Assembly: GCF_001667945.1 (NCBI RefSeq)
Contig: NZ_LZJK01000096.1
Span: 1 to 42,475, forward strand
DNA length: 42,475 nucleotides
Reading direction: 5' to 3'
Source: Mycolicibacter sinensis
GTDB taxonomy: Bacteria > Actinomycetota > Actinomycetes > Mycobacteriales > Mycobacteriaceae
How positions within the stretch are numbered: the first letter of the stretch is position 1; every line of letters starts with the position of its first letter. The translations under genes were made by a program, and so were the position numbers. Positions 1 through 7,988 of this stretch are shown piece by piece. The notes under the pieces are model-generated. The model worked only from the letters and a program-made list of their open reading frames with translations. It was not told the origin of the DNA and made no database searches.

Positions 1-587
1 CTGCCGATAGAAAATTTTCCGATCATCACGGGTTGTGCGGAATATGATCTGGGCTTAGCGTGACAACGAGGCCCCGGTGGGCGGGGGCGGTAAGGTTTCG
101 GCGAGCCCGAGAGGTCATGTAGCCCGCAGTGTCAGCCCTTCCCAGCGCCAACCACCGCACCCGTGCCGACCGGTGCCCGGGCGTGCTGCGCCCGTGGCCG
201 GCTGAGGACGGGCTGCTGGCGCGGCTGCGGCTGGTCGGTGGCCGGCTTTCGGCGGCCTCGCTGGCGCGACTGCTCGACGCCAGCGCCGAGTTCTCCGACG
301 GCTCCGTTCACCTGACCACCCGGGCCAACCTGCAACTGCGGGGCCTGCCCGGGCGCGACGGGCGCCTCGATCCGGCTGTCGTGGCCGCCATCGAAGCCAC
401 CGGGCTGCTACCGTCACGCAGCCACGAGCTGATCCGCAACATCCTGGTCTCCCCGCAGACCGGACATGCCGGCGGGCGCGTCGACCTACGCCCGGTGGCG
501 GAGCGGCTCGACGCGCTGCTCTGCGCCGACTCGCGGCTGGCCCGGTTGCCGGGACGCTTCCTGTTCGTCCTCGACGACGGCCGCGGC
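1..587 (+). repeat. Direct repeat copy 1 (cobG promoter and 5' end)
   Basis: Bases 1-587 recur at 935-1521, offset by 934. The only mismatch I found by eye is at 74 (c) versus 1008 (g). The repeat carries a leader, a promoter-like TATGAT and the first 153 or so codons of cobG. The copies diverge after the shared ccgcggc at 581-587. The left end may lie outside the window. Confidence 0.95.
43..48 (+). promoter_or_regulatory. Candidate -10 element upstream of the cobG copy 1
   Basis: TATGAT at 43-48 fits the mycobacterial SigA -10 consensus TANNNT. No clear -35 is visible, which is common in this group. A start site near base 55 would give a leader of about 75 nt before the GTG at 129. The same element is at 977-982 in the second copy. 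This is motif evidence only. Confidence 0.35.
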
Positions 588-611
588 CCCGCTGACCGAG
601 AAAACCGCTGA
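129..611 (+). pseudogene. cobG: Truncated duplicate of cobG (5' part only)
   Basis: The GTG at 129 opens a frame identical to the N-terminal 153 or so residues of the second cobG at 1063. It has the first ferredoxin-like half-domain (near TTRANLQLRGL) and the start of the sulfite/nitrite-reductase-like domain. After residue GRG, at base 587, the frame runs into unrelated sequence and stops at 611, so about eight residues are foreign. The product would lack the second half of the enzyme and all cofactor-binding cysteines, so it should be inactive as a precorrin-3B synthase. It arose by the direct duplication described for 1-587. Its promoter region is duplicated too, so it may still be transcribed. 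Confidence 0.9.
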
Positions 612-740
612 TTCCCGCCGGTTCAGCAGTACGCTCCAGCAGCGCCAAACAGGCCGCCGACCGGGTAACGCGGCGTGGCGACTCAAGCTGGCCGGTGTGG
701 CTGCAATGCGCTGTCGACCGGACAGCAGAGGTGGCTCGAC
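588..740. other. Unassigned segment between the cobG copies
   Basis: This stretch separates the truncated cobG copy from the pseudogene scrap that begins at 741. I recognise no domain in any frame. An AGAGG-like purine run near 727-731 sits where a ribosome binding site for the ATG at 741 would be. It belongs to the single-copy spacer (588-934) seen between the two repeats. Confidence 0.5.
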
Positions 741-930
741 ATGACTCAGGCCGTTATCGCCGAACCAGCCGTCGTCGAAGCCGGAGATCTGGTTCGGCAC
801 CATCCTCCACGGCGCCGCTTGGGAAGTGGTTGCGCCGAATGCGCCCGAGCGGATGTCGGTGGCGGACGGCTACGCCACCGTCGACTTCGGTCGCTGGCAT
901 TTCCACTTGCGCATCGGCAATCACATTGGG
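741..930 (+). pseudogene. Broken relative of the 190-aa gene at 28951
   Basis: The ATG at 741 opens a frame beginning MTQAVIAEPAVVEAG, which parallels the N-terminus of the intact protein at 28951 (MTENTVVADPPIVD). At 784 a different frame (shift of one base) reads EIWFGTILHGAAWEVVAPNA, then DGYATVDFGRWHFHLRIG. This closely matches residues 47-92 of the intact protein. About 30 codons between the two blocks are missing, and the similarity ends near 930 where the second cobG repeat begins. It is a pseudogene with an internal deletion, a frameshift and a lost 3' half. The divergence from the 28951 gene suggests an old paralogue or a separately acquired copy, not a recent duplicate. Confidence 0.85.
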
Positions 931-934
931 GCGA

Positions 935-1521
935 CTGCCGATAGAAAATTTTCCGATCATCACGGGTTGTGCGGAATATGATCTGGGCTTAGCGTGACAA
1001 CGAGGCCGCGGTGGGCGGGGGCGGTAAGGTTTCGGCGAGCCCGAGAGGTCATGTAGCCCGCAGTGTCAGCCCTTCCCAGCGCCAACCACCGCACCCGTGC
1101 CGACCGGTGCCCGGGCGTGCTGCGCCCGTGGCCGGCTGAGGACGGGCTGCTGGCGCGGCTGCGGCTGGTCGGTGGCCGGCTTTCGGCGGCCTCGCTGGCG
1201 CGACTGCTCGACGCCAGCGCCGAGTTCTCCGACGGCTCCGTTCACCTGACCACCCGGGCCAACCTGCAACTGCGGGGCCTGCCCGGGCGCGACGGGCGCC
1301 TCGATCCGGCTGTCGTGGCCGCCATCGAAGCCACCGGGCTGCTACCGTCACGCAGCCACGAGCTGATCCGCAACATCCTGGTCTCCCCGCAGACCGGACA
1401 TGCCGGCGGGCGCGTCGACCTACGCCCGGTGGCGGAGCGGCTCGACGCGCTGCTCTGCGCCGACTCGCGGCTGGCCCGGTTGCCGGGACGCTTCCTGTTC
1501 GTCCTCGACGACGGCCGCGGC
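935..1521 (+). repeat. Direct repeat copy 2 (cobG promoter and 5' end)
   Basis: Second copy of the 587-bp repeat, differing from bases 1-587 by one base (1008). It carries the same TATGAT at 977-982 and the GTG at 1063 of the longer cobG. The left boundary (935) falls directly against the pseudogene spacer. Confidence 0.95.
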
Positions 1522-1911
1522 GACCTGATCGACCGGACCGCCGACACCGGCCTGGTGGCGCTCAGCGACACCGAAGCACAGCTGCGGGTCGGGGAGAGCT
1601 GGGGCGCCGTGCTCAACCTCGCCGACGCCGCCGAACGGGTGGCCGCGGTGGCGGCGGCGTTCCAGGCCGCCCGCGGCGACGGACCCGACGCCCCCTGGCA
1701 TATCCGGGAACTTTCCGGCCCGCTTGCGCCTGCCGTCACGGCCGACGCCCGCCTGCCCGGACCGTCGGGTCCGCTACCCTACGGTCCGGTGCCTGGCGGC
1801 ACCCATGTGCCGGTGCCTGACGGGGTGTTGACAGCCGCATTCGGACGCACCCTGCTGGATGCCGCCGAGCTCGTCGTGACCCCGTGGCACGGCATCTTCG
1901 TCCCTGCGTAG
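1063..1911 (+). CDS. cobG: Precorrin-3B synthase CobG, C-terminally truncated
   Basis: CobG is the siroheme and [4Fe-4S] monooxygenase that converts precorrin-2 to precorrin-3B in the aerobic cobalamin pathway. The 282-residue product has the N-terminal ferredoxin-like half (residues 1-75), the central domain (SRSHELIRNILVSP, then a DLRPVAERLDALL segment and LPGRFLFVLDDGRGD), and the start of the second half (YGPVPGGTHVPVPDGVL, then LVVTPWHGIFVP). It then stops at TAG 1909-1911. Mycobacterial CobG is about 360 aa. The missing part is the cysteine-rich segment (CxGxxGCAxS and a second Cys pair) that ligates the iron-sulfur cluster and siroheme. cobH starts nine bases after the stop, so the missing part is deleted, not frameshifted. 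Function is doubtful. Confidence 0.85.
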   Translation: MSALPSANHRTRADRCPGVLRPWPAEDGLLARLRLVGGRLSAASLARLLDASAEFSDGSVHLTTRANLQLRGLPGRDGRLDPAVVAAIEATGLLPSRSHELIRNILVSPQTGHAGGRVDLRPVAERLDALLCADSRLARLPGRFLFVLDDGRGDLIDRTADTGLVALSDTEAQLRVGESWGAVLNLADAAERVAAVAAAFQAARGDGPDAPWHIRELSGPLAPAVTADARLPGPSGPLPYGPVPGGTHVPVPDGVLTAAFGRTLLDAAELVVTPWHGIFVPA

Positions 1912-1919
1912 GAGTTGGC

Positions 1920-2576
1920 TTGAACAGACCCACCAAGCGCTACGACTACCTCGACGACGGCCCGGCCATCTACGTCGAATCGTTCGCCACCATCCGCCGC
2001 GAGTCCGACCTGTCGCATATCCCGGCGAGTGCGGAGCGGCTCGCGGTGCGGATGATCCACGGCGCCGGGCAGACCGACGTCGCCAAGGAACTGCTGATCC
2101 ACCCCGAGGCGGTGCCCGCCGGCCGCGCCGCCCTCGACGCCGGCGCACCGATCCTCTGCGATGCCCGGATGGTGGCGGTCGGGGTGACCGCCGGGCGGCT
2201 GCCCGCCGGCAACGCGGTGCGCTGCTACCTGCGCGACGAACGGGTGCCCGAGCTGGCCCGCAAGTGGGGCACCACCCGTTCGGCGGCGGCGGTCTCCTTG
2301 TGGGAGCCGGAGCTCGCCGGTGCCGTCGTCGCGATCGGCAACGCCCCCACCGCGCTGTTCCATCTGCTGGAGCTGATCCTCGACGGGGGGCCGCGCCCCG
2401 CGGTGATCGTCGGCTGCCCGGTGGGGTTCATCGGCGCCGCCGAGTCCAAGGAGGCGTTGGCCGCACTGCACGCCGAGCACGGCATCGACATCCCGTTCGT
2501 GACGGTGCGCGGCCGGCGCGGCGGCTCGGCGATCACCTCCTCGGCGTTGAACGCCCTCGCCTCGGATGCCGAATGA
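1920..2576 (+). CDS. cobH: Precorrin-8X methylmutase CobH
   Basis: CobH moves the C-11 methyl group of precorrin-8X to C-12, giving hydrogenobyrinic acid. The protein (218 aa) has the family core: RMIHGAGQTDVAKEL, DAGAPILCDARMVAVGV, the TTRSAAAV segment, VAIGNAPTALFHLLELI, the glycine-rich VGCPVGFIGAAESKEAL, and a C-terminal RGRRGGSAIT. I chose the TTG at 1920 because AGGAG lies at 1910-1914, over the cobG stop, at correct spacing, and because the protein then begins at the conserved DYLDDGPAIY region. An in-frame ATG at 1884 would overlap cobG. It ends in an ATGA overlap with cobIJ, which implies translational coupling. Confidence 0.93.
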   Translation: MNRPTKRYDYLDDGPAIYVESFATIRRESDLSHIPASAERLAVRMIHGAGQTDVAKELLIHPEAVPAGRAALDAGAPILCDARMVAVGVTAGRLPAGNAVRCYLRDERVPELARKWGTTRSAAAVSLWEPELAGAVVAIGNAPTALFHLLELILDGGPRPAVIVGCPVGFIGAAESKEALAALHAEHGIDIPFVTVRGRRGGSAITSSALNALASDAE

Positions 2577-4087
2577 CCGGCACGTTCTACGGGGTGGGCC
2601 TCGGGCCCGGTGACCCGGAGCTGATCACCCGCAAGGCCGCGCGGATCATCGCCGACGCCGACGTGGTGGCCTATCACGCCGGGGTCAACAAGGCGTCGTA
2701 TGCGCGCACCATCGCCGCTGATCTGATCCGTCCCGGCGTTCTCGAGGAGGAGCTGCGCTACCCGGTCACCACCGGCGTCACCGACCACCCCGGCGGCTAC
2801 GCCGGAGCGCTCGCCGACTTCTACGAGGCCTCGGCGGCACGGCTGGCCGCCCACCTGGATGCGGGCCGCACGGTCGCGCTGCTGACCGAGGGCGATCCGC
2901 TGTTCTACGGCTCGTTCATGTACATGCACGACCGGCTGTCGACGCGCTTCGACACCGAGATCATCCCCGGCGTGCCGGCGTTCAGCGCCGCCACCGCCGC
3001 ACTCGGGATGCCGTTGGTGCGCCAGACCGACGTGCTGACCGTGCTGCCGGGCACTCTGGCCGAGCACGAGCTGGCGATGCGGCTGGCCGACACTGACGGC
3101 GCGATCATCATGAAGCTGGGCCGCACCTTCCCGGCCGTGCGCCGCGCGCTGGCCGCCGCCGGCCGGTTGGAGCACGCCTACTACGTCGAACGGGCCAGCC
3201 ATCCGCAACAGCGCTGGCTGCCGGTTGCCGCCATGGGCGAGGCCGACGAGGTGCCGTATCTGTCGCTGATCGTGGTCGACGGGGATTCCCGCAACGGGCA
3301 GCGGTCCCGGACGCCGGCCGATGCGGTCCCGGCCGTTGTCGAGCCGGTCGCCGAGCCGGCCGAGTTGCTGGTGATCGGGCTGGGCCCGGGGCCCGGCGAG
3401 TGGCTGACCGGCGAGGCGGTCGCGGCACTGGCCACCGTCGACCACGTGGTGGGCTATGGCCCCTACCTCGCGCGGATCCCGCAGCGAGCCGGGTTGCAGC
3501 GGCACTCCTCGGGCAACACCGTCGAGCTGGATCGGGCCCGCTTCGCGCTGGATCTGGCGGCCCGCGGTGAGAAGGTGGCGGTGGTCTCCGGCGGGGACGC
3601 CGGGGTCTTCGGTATGGCCGCCGCCGTGTTCGAAGCGGCCTCCGATGAGCAATACCAGCATGTTTCGGTGCGGGTCCTGCCCGGCGTGTCGGCGGTGCAG
3701 GCGGTGGCCGCGGCGGCCGGCGCTCCGATCGGGGCCGACTTCGCGGTGCTGAGCCTGTCGGACCGGCTCAAGCCGTGGGAGGTGATCGAGGCGCGGCTGG
3801 CCGCGATCGCGCAGGCCGATCTGGTGCTGGCGATCTACAACCCGGCCTCGCGGGCAAGACCCGACCAGATCGCGATGGCCCGCAAAGTGCTGCTGGAGCA
3901 CCGCGCCCCGCAGACCGTGGTGGTGGTCGGCCGCGACGTCGGCCGGGAGTCCGAGGCGCTCACGGTCACCACGCTGGGTGAGCTGGACACCGACGCGATC
4001 GACATGAAATGCCTTGTCCTGGTGGGGGCGTCGTCGACGCGGGTGGCGTCGTCGGGCCGGGTATGGACCCCGCGGTGGGTGCGGTGA
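2573..4087 (+). CDS. cobIJ: CobI-CobJ fusion: precorrin-2 C20- and precorrin-3B C17-methyltransferase
   Basis: The 504-aa protein is the two-domain fusion usual in mycobacteria. Residues 1-235 are CobI (precorrin-2 C20-methyltransferase), with the N-terminal GVGLGPGDPELIT loop, the TEGDPLFYGSF motif and PGVPAFSAA. A proline- and valine-rich linker (about 240-262) leads to CobJ (precorrin-3B C17-methyltransferase, ring contraction), with VIGLGPGPGEWLT, VVSGGDAGVFGMA, LPGVSAVQAVAAAAG and a late VVVGRDVGRE. Both are class III SAM-dependent tetrapyrrole methylases. The ATG at 2573 overlaps the cobH stop (ATGA). CobI acts just before CobG and CobJ just after it, so the fusion brackets the step that the truncated CobG would catalyse. 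Confidence 0.96.
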   Translation: MTGTFYGVGLGPGDPELITRKAARIIADADVVAYHAGVNKASYARTIAADLIRPGVLEEELRYPVTTGVTDHPGGYAGALADFYEASAARLAAHLDAGRTVALLTEGDPLFYGSFMYMHDRLSTRFDTEIIPGVPAFSAATAALGMPLVRQTDVLTVLPGTLAEHELAMRLADTDGAIIMKLGRTFPAVRRALAAAGRLEHAYYVERASHPQQRWLPVAAMGEADEVPYLSLIVVDGDSRNGQRSRTPADAVPAVVEPVAEPAELLVIGLGPGPGEWLTGEAVAALATVDHVVGYGPYLARIPQRAGLQRHSSGNTVELDRARFALDLAARGEKVAVVSGGDAGVFGMAAAVFEAASDEQYQHVSVRVLPGVSAVQAVAAAAGAPIGADFAVLSLSDRLKPWEVIEARLAAIAQADLVLAIYNPASRARPDQIAMARKVLLEHRAPQTVVVVGRDVGRESEALTVTTLGELDTDAIDMKCLVLVGASSTRVASSGRVWTPRWVR

Positions 4088-4839
4088 CGGTGCGGTTCGT
4101 CGGCGCCGGACCGGGCGCCGCGGATCTGCTGACGGTGCGGGCGACACGCCTGCTGGCCGACGCCGAGGTGGTGCTCTACCCGGGCAGCTACCTGGATCCG
4201 CAGGTACTCGAAGAGTGCTGCGGCACAGCAGAACTCGTCGACACCGCCGATCTGGACCTGGACTCGATCGTGAACCGGCTGATCACCGCCTCCCGGGCGG
4301 GCCGGCGGGTGGTGCGGCTGGTGTCGGGTGATCCGTCGCTCTACAGCGCGGTCTTCGAGCAGACCCGCCGGCTCGATGCCGCCGGGGTGCCGTGGGAGAT
4401 CACGCCCGGAGTGCCGGCCTATGCGGCAGCGGCCGCGGCGGTCGGGCGTGAGCTCACGGTGCCGCTGGTGACGCAGTCGGTGGTGCTGACCCGGGCGCAA
4501 GCCGCCTCCACCGCGATGCCGGAGTCCGAATCACTGGCTGCGTTCGCCGCGACCGGGGCCAGCCTGGTGCTGCACCTGGCGATCACCCGGACCCGAGAAC
4601 TGATGAGCCAGCTGGAATCCGACTACGGTGCGGACTGCCCGGTCGCGGTGGTCTACCGCGCGTCACAGCCCGACGAACTGGTGCTGCGCGGCACCGTCGC
4701 CGACATCGCCGATGCCGTCGAGGCGGCGGGATTGCGTTCGGCCGCAGTCATTCTGGTGGGCCGAGCGGTTGCCGACCTGCCCGACCCGTGTGCCGGGGAG
4801 AGCCACCTCTACGACCCGGCGCGGGACCGGGGACTCTAG
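4084..4839 (+). CDS. cobM: Precorrin-4 C11-methyltransferase CobM
   Basis: CobM methylates precorrin-4 at C-11. It is a class III tetrapyrrole methylase with the N-terminal VRFVGAGPGAADLLTVR loop, a VLYPGSYLDPQVL segment, the RLVSGDPSLYSA motif and ITPGVPAYAAAAAAVG. The C-terminal ILVGRAV segment is also typical. I chose the GTG at 4084, which overlaps the cobIJ stop (GTGA) and gives 251 aa, the length I recall for M. tuberculosis CobM. An in-frame ATG at 4063 would add seven residues. It is the last gene of the cobG-cobM run and is followed by a long inverted repeat that probably ends transcription. Confidence 0.95.
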   Translation: MTVRFVGAGPGAADLLTVRATRLLADAEVVLYPGSYLDPQVLEECCGTAELVDTADLDLDSIVNRLITASRAGRRVVRLVSGDPSLYSAVFEQTRRLDAAGVPWEITPGVPAYAAAAAAVGRELTVPLVTQSVVLTRAQAASTAMPESESLAAFAATGASLVLHLAITRTRELMSQLESDYGADCPVAVVYRASQPDELVLRGTVADIADAVEAAGLRSAAVILVGRAVADLPDPCAGESHLYDPARDRGL

Positions 4840-4853
4840 TCGCAAGACACTGA

Positions 4854-4919
4854 CCCGCCGAACGTGTAACCACTGCGAAAAATCTCGCGGAAACTCGCAA
4901 TGGTTACACGTTCGGCGGG
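4854..4919. terminator. Bidirectional terminator-like hairpin, 25-bp stem
   Basis: The arms at 4854-4878 and 4895-4919 are reverse complements with one mismatch and a 16-nt loop. The stem contains cgaacgtgtaacca and its complement. It lies between the convergent ends of cobM and cobL, 15 to 18 bp from each stop codon. There is no U-tract, as is usual for mycobacterial terminators. Confidence 0.75.
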
Positions 4920-4936
4920 CAGGCTGTTCTTCGTCG

Positions 4937-6139
4937 TCAAGCGGGCAGGGTTAGCGCCCACTGGGTGACCGCGCGGGCGGGCCGCCAGCCGGTCAAAGCA
5001 CCGAGCGGGGCAGCGTGTTCGACCTGGATACGGGTCAGCTCGCCGCCGCGCTCGGCGTAGGCCAGGGCCAGCTGCGCCTCGGTTTCCAGCGTGACGGCGT
5101 GGGCGACCAGTCGCCCGCCGGGCCGCAGCGCGACCAGGCAGGCGTCGAGCACCCCGGGCCGGCTCAGCCCGCCCCCGATGAAGATGGCGTCCGGTGTAGG
5201 TAGCCCTGCCAGCGCCGTCGGGGCCTCGGCGCATACCACCTGCAGCGCGGGCACCCCGAGGTTGGCCGCGTTGCCCGAGATACGCTGCGCCCTAGCCGAG
5301 TTGGCTTCGATGGCGATGGCCCGGCAACTCGGGTGGGCGCGCATCCACTCGATACCGATCGAGCCGGCACCCGCGCCGACATCCCACAGCAGCTGTCCCG
5401 GCGCCGGGGCCAGGCGTGCCAGCGCGGAGGCCCGCAGGTCGCGTTTGGTGAGCTGCCCGTCGTGGTCGTAGGCGTCATCGGGCAGGCCGGGCGCCCAGCC
5501 GGTCAGCAGCGGACCGGCCAGCTCCAGGGCGGCGATGTTGAGCCGCGGGGCCGGTCCGGTGAACGTGGCCGCAGTGGAGTCCAGCGTGGATTCGCCCGCC
5601 CCGCCCAGGTCGCCGAGCACCACCATCCGGCTTGCCCCGTAGCCACGGTCTACGAGTAGGGCCGCCAGCTGCCGGGGGATGGTCTCATCGGCGGAGAGCA
5701 CCAGCACCCGCCGGCCCGGCGCCAACTCGCGCAGCACCGCATGGACATCGCCAGCCCGGACGACCGCCGCCGACTCGGCCGGCCAGCCCAACCGGGCCCG
5801 GGCCAGGGCCACCGAGGAAACGGCCGGGATCACGGTGACCTTGTCGGTACCGAACAGCTCGATCAGGGTGTTGCCCACACCGGACAGCAGGGGATCGCCG
5901 GAGGCCAGCGCGACCACCCGTTGGCCGGCCAGGCCGTCGAACAGCGCGGGCAGCCCGGCGCGCAGCGGTGAGGGCCAACTGTGCCGCTGCTGCCCGGTTG
6001 ATTCCGGCAGCATCGCCAGCTGCCGCGGCGCGCCGACCACGGCGTCGGCGGCCATGATTGCCGCCCGCGCAGCCTCGGTCACCCCGTCCCACCCGTCGGC
6101 GCCGATACCGATGACCGTGATGCGATCCGGTACGAACAC
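4937..6139 (-). CDS. cobL: Precorrin-6Y C5,15-methyltransferase (decarboxylating) CobL
   Basis: CobL methylates precorrin-6B at C-5 and C-15 and decarboxylates the C-12 acetate. The N-terminal half is a class III tetrapyrrole methylase (ITVIGIGADGW, VVALASGDPLLSGVG, VIPAVSSVALARARLGW). The C-terminal half is a class I methyltransferase/decarboxylase (CbiT-like) with LLWDVGAGAGSIGIEWMRA and a later DAIFIGGGL. The GTG at 6139 gives 400 aa and starts just before the conserved VPDRITVIGIG. An alternative in-frame GTG at 6196 would overlap the upstream lipase-like gene by 26 bp. It is convergent with cobM and downstream of the unrelated 6171-7988 gene on the same strand. Confidence 0.95.
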   Translation of the reverse strand: MFVPDRITVIGIGADGWDGVTEAARAAIMAADAVVGAPRQLAMLPESTGQQRHSWPSPLRAGLPALFDGLAGQRVVALASGDPLLSGVGNTLIELFGTDKVTVIPAVSSVALARARLGWPAESAAVVRAGDVHAVLRELAPGRRVLVLSADETIPRQLAALLVDRGYGASRMVVLGDLGGAGESTLDSTAATFTGPAPRLNIAALELAGPLLTGWAPGLPDDAYDHDGQLTKRDLRASALARLAPAPGQLLWDVGAGAGSIGIEWMRAHPSCRAIAIEANSARAQRISGNAANLGVPALQVVCAEAPTALAGLPTPDAIFIGGGLSRPGVLDACLVALRPGGRLVAHAVTLETEAQLALAYAERGGELTRIQVEHAAPLGALTGWRPARAVTQWALTLPA

Positions 6140-6170
6140 GGCACCGATGCTAACGGGAGAAGAACCCAAC

Positions 6171-7988
6171 TTATCCGGGCAGCACCGCAGGCTCACTGCT
6201 GTGACTGTGGATCTCAGTCCCGTCCCCGTTGATGGCGGTCGCTTGCCCGAGCCGTTTATCGATGAGGAACCGCAGCAGCTTTCGGATCACAGTCAACGCG
6301 GCGTGCAGCTGTTTGATCCGTGGGCAGCCAGGGTCGCTGAACGGTTCGAGCCGGTTGAGTTCAGCGGCGATCTGGGTCTCCAGGAGGGTGAGCTGACCCC
6401 ACAGTTGGGTGTCCTCGGGTAGCTGAAGTAATTGATGGGCCCGTGCGGCGGCAACCCGGAGCGTGAGTTGGGTGACGTTGAGCATCACTCGTTCCGGGCT
6501 GGTGTCGTTGAATGCCGCCCCAGCTGCCAGGCCGGCACCGCTGGCAGCGAGCCCACCGAGGGTGGCCAGTCCGCCGATCATCCCCCCTGGGCCGAATGCC
6601 GCCAACCCACCGGTGATCGCAGCAGCCCCGAAGGCCGATGCAAGGGCTGCCATGGCCAGGCCGACCGGACCGGCGGCCAGTAGCGCCAGTCCTGCAGCGG
6701 CGATTCCGATCCGGCCCCAAGGGAGTCCGCCACTGCGGTTGAGTGCAGCTTCAACATCCTCTAGAGCGCTGATGATCTGCACCCGGTGCTTACGCGGCAT
6801 GCCCAGGGCCAGGAGCATGTCACCGATGGCCTCCTTCTGCGCATCGCCGGTGTCGATCTCATACGGCTCGATGAAATTCGTCGCCGCCAGGGAGACCAGC
6901 ATGCTGACCACATCACGCAGGTCGAACCGTTCCGGCAGCGGCGGAACCTTTCCGTCGATGACGTCGTACCACTCTGACGGCAGCGGAACGCTGTTCCGCG
7001 CTATCTGTTCTGCTTGAGCGGCCAGGTCATCCTGAATCAGCTTCAAGGCATCCATATAGCGGGTCCTGCGTTCCTCATCTTTGATGTGCTTGCCGACGGC
7101 GTGAGCGAACCGGAGCCTGACCAGGGTCGCCAGGTCCTTGTCACTCAGTCGGATCGCCAAGTCGTATCTTGCGGGAACCGGTTCCTTGGACGGATAGAGA
7201 ACCTGGGCCACGAGCTTGGTGACGACTGGGTCTCTGAGGTATTCCTCCGCGCCATGTACGAGGAACCCGGCCGCGTTCAGCGCGAAGTCCTGTGCGCCCG
7301 GGAATACCGAGGCCAGCCCTCGCCCGCTGGTGACGATGTCGCGGTGGTTGAAGATGTTCGTCCAGTCATCGACCCGCGCGTACGGGAACTTCTTCAACAA
7401 CCGTTCCCTGCCCCGGTAGAGCGATGGGCTATTGGCTGGGCTGCCAGCGGTGATGAACCGGCGTACATGTAGCTTCTCGGGCAGGTGATCAAGCAGGTCG
7501 ATCGCGATCACGCTGCCCAGGCTGTGGCCGATGAGGATGATTTCCCTCCGCACCGGGAGCTGATCGAGGATGCACCGCAGAACCGCGCCCCGGACGCCCT
7601 CGTTGTTCACGTAATTCTCGACGTAGTCGAGGTCCATCATTCGGAGCCGTTGAACACCGAGGTCGACGGCGACGTCCATCCACGGCTTGGGGAACTTGTT
7701 GAAGCCGAACCCCGCAGCGGTGTCTTCTCGCTGGATGAATCGCTGCACCGCGGCCTGGCGACGCTCAAACTCCCGCCGACTCTTCCGGTCGTCTTTGGGT
7801 CGGTACGTCACGTCGGGTATCTTCGCCGAAATACCCTTGGTGGCCAGGATCGACGCGTATGAGGGCGCTATGACGTCCCGTTCATCAATCGGTAGATGTC
7901 CAGCTGCTTGTAGTCCTTGGTTGAGGCCCCGCAACCAACTCTTATTGGGGTCGCCGTCGCCGATACCGTGCAGGAAGACAATCTTCAT
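6171..7988 (-). CDS. Lipase-like alpha/beta hydrolase with glycine-rich hydrophobic C-terminal region
   Basis: A 605-aa protein beginning MKIVFLHGIGDGDPNKSW, an alpha/beta-hydrolase oxyanion-hole start. The nucleophile elbow is LIGHSLGSV near residue 155. A plausible acid (HRDIVTSG, near 217) and histidine (LVHGAEEYL, near 244) complete a triad. The middle (about 260-410) is helical and charged. Residues about 422-493 are a continuous stretch of Ala, Gly and Leu, long enough for two or more membrane passes, and a helical tail follows. There is no signal peptide. Base composition is more relaxed than in the cob genes and it interrupts them, which suggests acquisition. It lies head to head with an Abi-like gene. 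A lipolytic, membrane-acting effector of a defence system is an inference only; an ordinary esterase is also possible. Confidence 0.7.
   Translation of the reverse strand: MKIVFLHGIGDGDPNKSWLRGLNQGLQAAGHLPIDERDVIAPSYASILATKGISAKIPDVTYRPKDDRKSRREFERRQAAVQRFIQREDTAAGFGFNKFPKPWMDVAVDLGVQRLRMMDLDYVENYVNNEGVRGAVLRCILDQLPVRREIILIGHSLGSVIAIDLLDHLPEKLHVRRFITAGSPANSPSLYRGRERLLKKFPYARVDDWTNIFNHRDIVTSGRGLASVFPGAQDFALNAAGFLVHGAEEYLRDPVVTKLVAQVLYPSKEPVPARYDLAIRLSDKDLATLVRLRFAHAVGKHIKDEERRTRYMDALKLIQDDLAAQAEQIARNSVPLPSEWYDVIDGKVPPLPERFDLRDVVSMLVSLAATNFIEPYEIDTGDAQKEAIGDMLLALGMPRKHRVQIISALEDVEAALNRSGGLPWGRIGIAAAGLALLAAGPVGLAMAALASAFGAAAITGGLAAFGPGGMIGGLATLGGLAASGAGLAAGAAFNDTSPERVMLNVTQLTLRVAAARAHQLLQLPEDTQLWGQLTLLETQIAAELNRLEPFSDPGCPRIKQLHAALTVIRKLLRFLIDKRLGQATAINGDGTEIHSHSSEPAVLPG

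Noticed and set aside
1..128. A cobalamin riboswitch before cobG
   Set aside because: The leader has neither the GGAA-GGTG-AATCC core nor a B12 box, unlike the five confirmed leaders in the window.
2225..4147. A 640-codon minus-strand frame opposite cobH and cobIJ
   Set aside because: Low-complexity Arg/His/Gly translation with no homology that I can see, opposite two clear enzymes.
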